The position numbers and the translations under genes are program-made. Of a stretch of 64,000 nucleotides of DNA, positions 1 through 7,779 are shown piece by piece (position 1 is the stretch's first letter; each line of letters starts with the position of its first letter). The notes below the pieces were generated by a model, which did no database searches, was not told where the DNA came from, and saw only the letters and a list, made by a program, of their open reading frames with translations. Origin of the DNA: Branchiostoma floridae (Eukaryota; Chordata; Leptocardii; Amphioxiformes; Branchiostomatidae); NCBI RefSeq assembly GCF_000003815.2, contig NC_049983.1, positions 17,636,746 to 17,700,745 on the forward strand. Direction: 5' to 3'.

Positions 1-371
1 TTGAACACACACAGAACGTGACACAGAAACAATCATTTCTTCAATCAGCATTTTGTTAGTTCACACCTTCTCTTTTGCATCACGATTTCACTCATTAGTA
101 TCCGTAGTACCAGACGAACAAACACGGGACATGTTACAACATTTCCCTCTCGGTCCGGGCCCGTTAAACCCGAAAGAGGTTAGCTGTTATAGGCCTTTAA
201 TCCCTTGGTCAAACCCTGTGGTGGCCAAACTTGTCTGGTAAACTATGGCCAGTGTATTTAGTCTAATACTAATGAGTGAAATCTTGTAAAAGCAAAGGAG
301 AAGATGGGAAAGAACAAAATGATAATTGAAGAATTGATTGTTTGTATAACATGTTCTGTGTGTGTTCAATG
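1..371. repeat. Inverted repeat (foldback element), left end may be cut by window edge
   Basis: The first about 110 bases reappear as an imperfect reverse complement at about 257-371; both arms contain the TTGAACACACACAGAAC end and the ATTTCACTCATTAGTAT inner part. The spacer of about 140 bases continues the symmetry weakly (ACCAGAC against GTCTGGT). Arms of this length around a short spacer are typical of foldback or MITE-like elements. Short reading frames here are not coding. Confidence 0.6.
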
Positions 372-699
372 ATTTGTTAAACCTTCCTGACCACTTCCCG
401 ATTTCAAAATGAAGTCTGTTCTTTGGCCCACCGTTTTTCTTGTTCACTCACATCATTTTGGGGGTAACATTATATTATATGTAAACATGGCCTCACTATT
501 CAAAATGGTGTCATGACAAGGATGAAATTAATTGCACTTGTGCTTTATTTGTTCTCCAGGGCAAGACTTGAATGCAAAGTGTGTGATGATTGTGTTTATA
601 TTACTACGTTACTTTATTCTTGAATGCTAGTGTATTGAACAGAGCAAAGAATAGACCCTAGCTGTGCTTTCCCTGTGGCTAGGGATGTACTCCTTATGG
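372..699. other. No gene seen
   Basis: AT-rich sequence without a convincing reading frame, splice-site pair or repeat structure. Confidence 0.5.
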
Positions 700-1290
700 A
701 TTATGTATGATTTGTCCATCTTGGTGCTACAAGGACCACAGTTTCATCTCCCAAAGTATGTCAGCAGTGATGAGTCCTTGGAATAGGAATCTATGCGAAA
801 TTGAATTGTCTGGGAAACCACTGCACTATGGTCCCATTTGGAAAAAGCCTCACCCCCACCCCCAGGTACCGTGCGGGATGTTTTCTGCACTTTCAGGCGC
901 GACCCTTACAGTACGTGGCCCCGTGGGACACACTGCGGCTACCGGGCTATTTTTGGGTACGGTCGGGCCCCATGATTTTTTTTTTGTAAACCTGACCACA
1001 AATACACGCCGTGACCTACCGTGAAAACATCGAGAGGTCTCCCCCAAAACAACAAAACCGTCATGCTTATGTCCGACCGTCCACCGGGACAAATTTGTGG
1101 CTTCCAAGTCCGCGGCTTCCAAGGGAGTCCGGTTTGGGCTACACCCCCGACGTGCACCGGTGGAAATGGGACCATGTCACTACCACATCGGTAGGTGTTT
1201 AATGAACAAAACAGACCCTCCCCGTATTGTGCATACCTATTGGTTAAAATACAGAAACGGTCACTGAACCATACAAAAACAGATCAACCA
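700..1290. repeat. 230-bp dispersed repeat, copy 1, interrupted at 829-1174
   Basis: A repeat with the landmarks GATGCTACAAGGACC, GTCTGGGAAACCAC and TTTGTGCATACCCATTGG occurs six times in the first 12 kb. Here it is split: the first half is at about 700-828, the second at about 1175-1290, and a 346-bp insertion separates them. Confidence 0.7.
829..1174. mobile_element. MITE inserted in the 230-bp repeat
   Basis: GC-rich 346-bp segment bounded by inverted TGGTCCCATTT / AAATGGGACCA ends and flanked on both sides by CACTA. The uninterrupted copies at 1425-1660 and 11385-11612 show the site without the insertion. Overlapping reading frames on both strands are by-products of its palindromic composition. 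Confidence 0.7.
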
Positions 1291-1424
1291 AACAGGAATT
1301 ATACCAGCTAGTAGTTACAGATACACAATTAAGTCAGTTGAATTACACAAGACAGCTCAGAAGTGTCTTCAACAGAGAAACAAAGAATAGAACCTGGCTG
1401 CATTCTACGAGTGGCAGATCCTTG

Positions 1425-1660
1425 TGGATTATGTATGATGTGTCCATCCTGATGCTACAAGGACCGGGTTTCATCTCCCAAACTATGTCAGCAGTGATGA
1501 GTCCTTGGAAATAGGACTCTATCCGAGGATTAAATTGTCTGGGAAACCACCGCACTAACACAGCGGTGTAATTAATGAACACAGCCATCCCCCCATACCC
1601 TGCCCAGTTTGTGCATACCCATTGGTTAGAGCACATAAAAGGTCACTGAACTGTACCGAC
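1425..1660. repeat. 230-bp dispersed repeat, copy 2
   Basis: Uninterrupted copy with all three landmarks. The minus strand carries an open frame including PRIESYFQGLIT, shared by the other copies. Confidence 0.75.
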
Positions 1661-1759
1661 GACTGGTAATAAAATCAACGGTTGAGTACAACCCCAGAAG
1701 GAATTATACCGACTAGAACTTACAAATACACAATTAAGTATTTTAAATCATACCGGACA

Positions 1760-2200
1760 GCTCAGAAGTTGGTACGATGGTTTATTAACTTTATATAATG
1801 TAGAAAACAGACGGTGCTACAAGTTTGTTACTTTGTAGGAGTTTACAAGGCTTTAGAATACCAAGAAGCACATAGAACATACGTAGCTACTTGCTTACAA
1901 CGGTAACAAAAGTGGCATACAGGCGCAAGTGACAAACCCAACATTGTTAAACCTACTCCTTGTCTCACCCATCGGAAAACCTTGAGTTAAAATTAGGTTT
2001 TAGGAATGGTGTTTGAGCCTTGTTTTGTGGTAAACTATAGTACAATACATTTACTGTCATTGGTCACTCGTCAGTTGTTGAATAACACTCATACAGGGTA
2101 CCCAAACCCTCTGTAGTGGCAATGTTTCGGTGTTGCTGTCCATATAAGCTTGAAAAATAAGAAACAGTCTCTGTGTGATTCTCATCACATGTGCAGTAAA
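1760..2200 (-). pseudogene. C-terminal and 3' UTR remnant of a fifth LRR/Ig-like receptor copy
   Basis: On the minus strand 2200-2064 still encodes the extreme C-terminus of the receptor family (LYGQQHRNIATTEGLGTLYE followed by the usual TTDE and a stop). The next about 300 bases match the 3' UTRs of copies A-C, down to an AATAAA hexamer at 1781-1786. Nothing upstream of the last about 40 codons remains, since the sequence runs directly into the 3' flank of copy A. This is probably a relic of unequal exchange between tandem copies. Confidence 0.75.
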
Positions 2201-2255
2201 TACACAGTCAAGTCAGTTAAATCACACAAGACAATTCAGAAGTTTGATACGCTAG

Positions 2256-2261
2256 TTTATT
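2256..2261 (-). promoter_or_regulatory. AATAAA polyadenylation hexamer displaced by the LINE insertion
   Basis: The hexamer that lies about 270-310 bases after the stop codon in copies B and C is here separated from copy A by the 795-bp LINE. On the gene-proximal side only AATAAT is left. Confidence 0.5.
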
Positions 2262-3056
2262 ATTATTATTTCTTTATTTCAGGCTCTCACTGGCCCATAT
2301 AACACAGGGACAAACAAGAAAAACAAAGAATATGTACAACAGGTTAAGACAAACTGACAATATCATGGCTATGTATAGAGGCGGCGCCAGAGATTGGTGA
2401 AAAATGAATTCTGGTAAAAAGAGTCGGATCTAAGTACAGACTGTATAATGGTATTAGTTGAATTGAAAAGCCTATGTACAAAGGAATGGCACTGTTTACG
2501 CCATCTGGCGTCAAAGGTATCAGTATGATTGAACACAAACATTTCACTAGCGCTGCAAGATCTAGGTAATCTCATTATTATACGGAAACAATTGTTGTAG
2601 GCAATGCGACATTTCGACCGAACACTCGAACGAAAAGAATTCCATAACTGCGCACCAAATAGTTGGGAGCAGTGAGATGTGAACAGTGTTTTCTTAATAG
2701 TAGGTGAACACAGACAAAACTTTCGAATTATAGTATTTGCACGACAATACAGACCCCTTAGCTGGGCAAGAATACAGTCATCATCATTCAGTCTGTCGTT
2801 AATAGCAATTCCAAGATATACAAATGATGTCACAAACCTCAAACACTCTCCATACAGTTTGATCGACGGGAGCGGATGTAGAAGTGGCAAACTAGTACTC
2901 GGGAAGTACATACAGCATGTCTTGTTTACATTGAATAACAAATCATTTTCTAAACCAAAGTCCTCACAGGTACTTACAAGATTTTGCAGAGACTTGAGGC
3001 TAGGGCATAACAAACACATGTCGTCAGCGTAAAAAAAGATGGTTCACAAGAAAGCC
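2262..3056 (-). mobile_element. 5'-truncated non-LTR retrotransposon (LINE) in the 3' UTR of copy A
   Basis: The minus strand encodes a reverse-transcriptase C-terminal half, beginning at the catalytic motif FFYADDMCLL (about 3010-3035) and continuing as an open frame of about 216 residues with the thumb-like stretch CRANTIIRKF and the AYNNCFRIIMRLPRSCSASE region typical of CR1/Jockey-type elements. The 3' end is an ATAATA tail at about 2262-2272. Both ends abut the TTTATTA / TATTA target present intact at 7514-7520 and 12176-12182, so this copy inserted after the local duplication. It lacks the endonuclease and most of the RT and is dead. Confidence 0.85.
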
Positions 3057-3373
3057 TATTATTAACTCTCTATATATTTCGAACACAGACGGTACTACAA
3101 GTTTGTTTGTAGGAGATTTAACACTACAAGGCTTTAGAATGCCAAGAAGCATATAGAAAATACTTCACTACTTGCTTACAACAGTAACAAAGTGGCATAT
3201 AGGCGTTAGTGACAAATCTAACATTGTTAAACCTACTTGACTATCTTCACTCCTTGTCTCACCCATTAGCAAACCGTGAGTTAAAACTAAGTTTTAGGAG
3301 TGGTGTTTGTGCCTTGTTTTGCGGTGAACTATAGTAGAATAGATCATTTTACATTTATTGTCGATGCCATTGG

Positions 3374-5266
3374 TCACTCGCCAGTTGTTGGACAACTCTC
3401 ATACAAGGTGCCGAGGCCCTCCTTAGCGGCAATGGGTTGATCTTGCTGTCCATACAAGTTGTTCCTTGAAACAGATGAAATAGTTTCTGCGTGATTCTCA
3501 TCACCTGTGCGGTAATAAGGTACTGGGTTATCATTTTGCGAGGTACATTCACTCTGATCCAGGTTTGTGTCTTCATATATTGCATTTGCAGCTGCTATAC
3601 CGTAAGGCCTTTCTTCCTCATCAGACTCTGATTCTTCGGTTTGAGAAGCGGGTTGCCCAGTCGCGGTTTCTGGCTGGTCTGTATCTTCAGAATGGTCTGA
3701 AGCCTGAGGGCTTGAGCTGTCTTCATCGTCACACACAGGTAGAGGGGGCGGTGCCGCAGAGGCGTAGCAGTGATCCAGGCCCTCCTCAGGGTCTCCAGAA
3801 CGCACGGATGGGGATGTCTCATCGTTACTGTAGTGATGGATTTCTGCTCGTGTAGTGAGGGTCGAGTTCGTAGCAGGGATTTGAGTCACAGCCTGGGAAC
3901 GGGATTGTGCCTCGCCAACCAATTGAAAACGTCGGAGGGAGAACGTGTTCGCATCGAGTTCTTCATTTATCTGATGTTTTGTTATATTGGGTATGGCATG
4001 AATATTGACACAAACAGACATAGCTTGTACTCCTACTTGCAATGTTGCACTAGCGGTGTGTGTGTTATTTTGGTTAGCAGACCGTTTTCTCAAACATAAC
4101 ATCAATGCAGGAAAAAGTACCAAAAGAAATATGGCAAAGGCAATTGCAACAATCAACACCACGTTGGGTGCATTTTTGGTTTCTAAAGTAATGTTGTCAG
4201 GATCACAGAACTTCTGATCAGTCAACCCTGCAAGAAATGTATGGCAGCTTTCATTTCTGGGTATTGCATCAGTTGTCGTTTCTTGTTGCTGTATTTCGCT
4301 CGGGTTCTTAATCGTACAAAACACAACATCGTATTTCATTTTCCTGTCACCTCTGTCTGCTACAAATGTGTATAATCCAGTAACGTTAACGGTAACGGGA
4401 TCTGCAAAAGAGTTAAGATGGCGGCGTCCAGTCGGGGTGTCCCAGTAGTATGAGTCAGCGATACGTGATTGTAATACTTCATGTACACCATTATGGGGTA
4501 AGACAACATCAATGTTTTCAAATATCTTGACTATCGGGGGATGTACGCCAAAGTATCTAAACGTTTCTTTGCGAAAGAATGTTCTATGAACGAAAGATCG
4601 ATTATTTTTGATATCAACTAAGTAATAATAGGTGTCCAACCTATCTGTATATGCGCTGCTGTTTGCTTCAGTTGGACAACGCAAAGGGTTTCCTCGTAAA
4701 TCGTAGGACGTTTCTGGACGTGCAGTTTTTATATCTCTCGGTACTTGACTAATGCTGTTCATTACAAGAGTGACGAAATAGAGATGTTTACTAGGAATAA
4801 ACTTGATAGCCCGCATCGGAAATGCAGAGAGGCGGTTTCCTGAGAGTTCTAGGAACTCCAAATTTGCCAAACCGTGAAAGGCATGTTCTGATATGTGAGA
4901 AATACAGTTATGTGACAGGATGAGTTCGGACAATGTGATGAGTGCAAAAAACGTAAACTGACGAAGAGAAACGATGTCATTTCTGTCCATATCAAGGTAG
5001 ACCAGCTGACGAAGTTCTTTGAACGTTTGTGGCAATATAGTGTTCACCTTGTTGTTGTCGATAAAAAGGTATCGGATTCCTGGGGTTGTATTAAAAGTGC
5101 CTAGGCCTAGGTTGGTTATTTTGTTATTTGACAACCTCAGAGTGTGTGTACTTGGCGGGATGGAGTCTATCGGGACGTGTGTTAAGTTTCGTCCTCTATA
5201 GTCAAATATTCTTCCCAAACTAGTCGTTAACAAACTAAAGACGATGACTGCAGCTAGGGAGTCCAT
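3374..5266 (-). CDS. LRR/Ig-like type I transmembrane receptor, copy A
   Basis: Predicted 630-residue cell-surface receptor, ligand unknown. A signal peptide covers about residues 1-18, and about six leucine-rich repeats cover about 35-175 (for example LRLSNNKITNLGLGTF). NPLRCP at about 193-198 resembles the start of a C-terminal LRR cap. An Ig-like domain lies at about 240-320 with the core Trp (YYWDTP) and the F-strand Tyr (GLYTFVA), but Phe replaces the expected Cys. The TM helix is at about 369-392, followed by LRKR. The cytoplasmic tail of about 238 residues is acidic and has PPPLP and tyrosines in HHYSND, HCYASA, NAIYED, NNLYGQQ and GTLYESC contexts. The frame also opens upstream with GTG, but the ATG in AAAATGG, five codons later, fits all paralogs. 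The coding sequence is intronless; the exon starts near 5302 after a TCCCCACAG acceptor. The name follows domain order, not orthology. Confidence 0.88.
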   Translation of the reverse strand: MDSLAAVIVFSLLTTSLGRIFDYRGRNLTHVPIDSIPPSTHTLRLSNNKITNLGLGTFNTTPGIRYLFIDNNKVNTILPQTFKELRQLVYLDMDRNDIVSLRQFTFFALITLSELILSHNCISHISEHAFHGLANLEFLELSGNRLSAFPMRAIKFIPSKHLYFVTLVMNSISQVPRDIKTARPETSYDLRGNPLRCPTEANSSAYTDRLDTYYYLVDIKNNRSFVHRTFFRKETFRYFGVHPPIVKIFENIDVVLPHNGVHEVLQSRIADSYYWDTPTGRRHLNSFADPVTVNVTGLYTFVADRGDRKMKYDVVFCTIKNPSEIQQQETTTDAIPRNESCHTFLAGLTDQKFCDPDNITLETKNAPNVVLIVAIAFAIFLLVLFPALMLCLRKRSANQNNTHTASATLQVGVQAMSVCVNIHAIPNITKHQINEELDANTFSLRRFQLVGEAQSRSQAVTQIPATNSTLTTRAEIHHYSNDETSPSVRSGDPEEGLDHCYASAAPPPLPVCDDEDSSSPQASDHSEDTDQPETATGQPASQTEESESDEEERPYGIAAANAIYEDTNLDQSECTSQNDNPVPYYRTGDENHAETISSVSRNNLYGQQDQPIAAKEGLGTLYESCPTTGE

Positions 5267-5302
5267 TTTGCGTCTCGACACGATAGCTTTCTGTTAGACT
5301 TT

Positions 5303-5938
5303 CTGTGGGGACAAACAAAAGTCATGAAACTGTTCTTTAAAGTCATTAAATGTTCTCAATTGCAAGAAAAAGAAGAGCCTATGAGGCGTACCTAAAATGA
5401 ATTCTCTACCAAATGATAATGATAATTTTTGGAATTCTCGACTGTAGCGTACTGCTAAATGCCACCCTCCCTGTCGTAAATGATTTTTTTTACCGAAGAT
5501 AGCCTTGGAAAGTTAGTCTTTTCAAGGAACCGAGCTATGAAATTCATCAGTCAATTTACCACAACTGTCAATGATACACATGTTGTGGCTAAACAATGAA
5601 ATGAAAACACATTTTGGCATACTTGTTTCGATTTGAAATATCAGATTTTTATCAATAAGAACAGTAAGAGTAGGGCAGCCTATTGAGTCGTTATGGTTTC
5701 AAGTTTAACAAGAACAAGAACAAAAACTACACATGCTCAACAATCATGTGGTGTAGGTTTCCTACCACGGTTTCTGTTGAGGAAAATATCTATTTATCCC
5801 AAACCCGGCCTTACATATTTTGTTGCTTTTCAACACTGGTGTTGTTGGAACGACCAAAGGTGACATATGCTACATGAACGTTAGTAGCGAAGGAGCAAGA
5901 CGGTGGATCGTACCAAGTAAAGTAATGTGGAAGCTTAC
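5303..5938 (-). other. 5' UTR intron of copy A
   Basis: Bounded on the minus strand by the donor CAG/GTAAGC at 5938 and an acceptor ending CCCCACAG at 5303. Copies B and C have the same arrangement. No coding sequence is seen inside. Confidence 0.7.
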
Positions 5939-6000
5939 CTGACGTTGGGAGGGCCAAACTCAGGAAACCCGCACCTCTGTGCTCCTGAGTGTCTTCGTAT
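5939..6000 (-). other. Non-coding first exon of copy A
   Basis: Segment ending at the donor CAACGTCAG/GTAAGC, matched nearly base for base upstream of copy B. The 5' limit is estimated from the TATA-like box at 6021-6031, so it is approximate. Confidence 0.55.
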
Positions 6001-6020
6001 GAGGAAACCCGGGAGAAGCC

Positions 6021-6077
6021 GGCTTTTATTCAATGTCCTATGACGTATTACTACGAAATAGGCCTTTGTCATTGGCC
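6021..6077 (-). promoter_or_regulatory. Core promoter of copy A: CCAAT, CRE-like and TATA-like boxes
   Basis: Reading 5' to 3' on the minus strand: GGCCAATGAC (CCAAT box, 6071-6077), TACGTCATAGG (CRE half-site, 6041-6047) and GAATAAAAGCC (TATA-like, 6021-6031), all upstream of the non-coding exon. Copy B keeps this order. Confidence 0.55.
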
Positions 6078-6099
6078 AGAAAGACCATGCAAAAAGAAG

Positions 6100-6460
6100 G
6101 GTCCCATTTACATAATTCATGTCAAAAACATGTTGCAATACCCTTCTTCGCTAAGATAAGACTTTAATACTTTGAACAACTTCTTTTTGTCCAGGAATTT
6201 CTCTTTGCACCGATAGATAGGGAACCTTTTGCATAGTGGATTTGTCTGAAACTTGTCTTGTCGGTAGTCAAAGAGGTATCAAACACTTGAATTAGGCTCA
6301 CTCAAACATCATGCGTGTAAACGTCACGGAGTTTGTGTCCAACGGACACTTGCTGTGTTCATCATTACGTTACTTTTGTTCTTGGGTTTTAAATGCAAGT
6401 GTCCTCAGCAGAGAAACAAAGAATAGAACCACGAGTGGCAAAGGGTACTAGTATACTCCT
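6100..6460. repeat. Upstream part of the 4.9-kb tandem unit (first copy)
   Basis: Nearly identical to 11020-11390, including GATAGATAGGGAACC and TCACGGAGTTTGTGTCCAAC. No gene is recognised; the similarity shows that copies A and B arose by tandem duplication. Confidence 0.75.
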
Positions 6461-6463
6461 TAT

Positions 6464-6700
6464 GGATTATGTATGATGTGTCCTTCCTGATGCTACAAGG
6501 ACCAGGTTTCATCTCCGGAAATATGTCACCAGTGATTAGTCCTTGAAAATAGGACTCTATCCGAGGATTAATTTGTCTGGGAAACCACTGCACTAACACA
6601 ACGGTGTAATGCACACAGCCCCCCCCCCCCCCCCTACCCTGGCCAGTTTGTGCATACCCATTGGTTACAACACATAAAGGGTCACTGAGCTATACCAAAG
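6464..6700. repeat. 230-bp dispersed repeat, copy 3
   Basis: Complete copy, with a C-tract at about 6620-6636. Confidence 0.75.
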
Positions 6701-6754
6701 AAGAGCAAATGGCACTTTCTTCCTTTCTTTCTTCCTTTAGTGCCCACGATCATT

Positions 6755-6920
6755 ATGTTGATCATTATGGCACAGTCTTTGGGTACTCATTTTCGAGTGA
6801 AGTGGGGAAAGTCGTGTAAAGCCTTTCCCAAGAGCACACGATCGGTGGCACAGCGGGATTCGAACTAAAGTCCTCTTGGGCCTGAGCCCAACGCGCTGCC
6901 GATTACGCCACGCGTTCTCA
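6755..6920 (-). mobile_element. tRNA-derived SINE
   Basis: On the minus strand the head resembles a tRNA gene, with an A box in GGCGTAATCGGCAGCGC and a B box in AGTTCGAATCCC. A non-tRNA body follows with TGGGAAAGGC and CACTTCACTCGAAAATGAG. Related copies are at about 11640-11812 and 31555-31740. The body, the imperfect tRNA stems and the copy number argue against a functional tRNA gene. Confidence 0.75.
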
Positions 6921-6947
6921 CTGGTATACTCCTTGTGGATTATGTAT

Positions 6948-7184
6948 GAATGAATGAATGAACTTTATTGCACAACATTTGTACATGGTACAATTGTAAG
7001 GCAACAGTAACAAGTCAATTAATACAATGATACTCGTCTAAGTTCTAACGTTATAACTGCTATATATATATAACTATATAGTATAGAAATGTGAACATAA
7101 ATGGCGTATTGACATAGTGTAATATGCAAGTTTGACAAGTTGGTCTGTTACTGTACAATAGATTCTCTCTTTTTCAGAGTATGA
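6948..7184 (-). mobile_element. LINE 3' fragment splitting a 230-bp repeat
   Basis: A GAAT-type tail (TGAATGAATGAATGAAC) begins a segment containing CATTTGTACATGGTACAA. It is flanked by GTATGA on both sides, where the uninterrupted repeat has one GTATGA. The same 3' end occurs at about 24838. It is absent at the equivalent place near 11840, so it inserted after the unit duplicated. Confidence 0.65.
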
Positions 7185-7412
7185 TGTGTCCATCCTGATG
7201 CTACAAGGACCAGGTTTCATCTCCGGAACTATGTCAGCAGTGATTAGTCCTTGAAAATAGGACTCTATCCGAGGATTAGATTGTCTGGGAAACCACTGCA
7301 ATAACACAACGGTGTAATGAACACAGACACCACCACCCCCCTACCCTGCCCAGTTTGTGCATACCCATTGGTTAGAACACAGAAAAGGTCACCGAACTAT
7401 ACCAAAAACATG
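7185..7412. repeat. 230-bp dispersed repeat, copy 4 (interrupted at its start)
   Basis: Continuation of a repeat whose first bases are at about 6918-6950, before the LINE fragment. Confidence 0.7.
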
Positions 7413-7439
7413 AAATACTATCAACCCGGCAAGAATTAT

Positions 7440-7779
7440 ACCAGCTAGAAGTTATAAATACTCAGTTAAGTCAGTTAAATCACACAAGACAATTCAAAAG
7501 TTTGATACGCTTGTTTATTAACTCTCTATATATTTCGAGCACAGACGGTGCTACAAGTTTGTTTGTAGCAGTCTTACATGTATACAATGGCTTGGAGCAT
7601 ACAGAAAATGTTATTACTTGCTTACAAAAGAAACAAAAGTGGCATATAGGAGCTAGTGACAAATCCAACATTGTTACACCTACTTGAGTATCTTCACTTT
7701 TAGGAGTGGTAACTGAGCCTTATTTTGCGGTGAACTATAGTAGAATAGATCATTTTACATTTACTGTCGATGTCATTGG
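7440..7779 (-). other. 3' UTR of copy B
   Basis: Contains an AATAAA hexamer at 7514-7519. Positions 7455-7690 match 12122-12357 almost without difference. It lacks about 40 bases just after the stop that copies A and C retain. Confidence 0.65.

Noticed and set aside
707-1202. Overlapping frames on both strands
   Set aside because: They fall in a palindromic GC-rich MITE and have no recognisable domain.
3565-4217. Plus-strand frames opposite copy A tail (also opposite B, C and D)
   Set aside because: They mirror the conserved tail coding sequence and recur wherever that tail occurs.
6755-6920. tRNA gene
   Set aside because: A and B boxes are present but stems are imperfect, a SINE body follows, and the segment recurs at 11640 and 31555.
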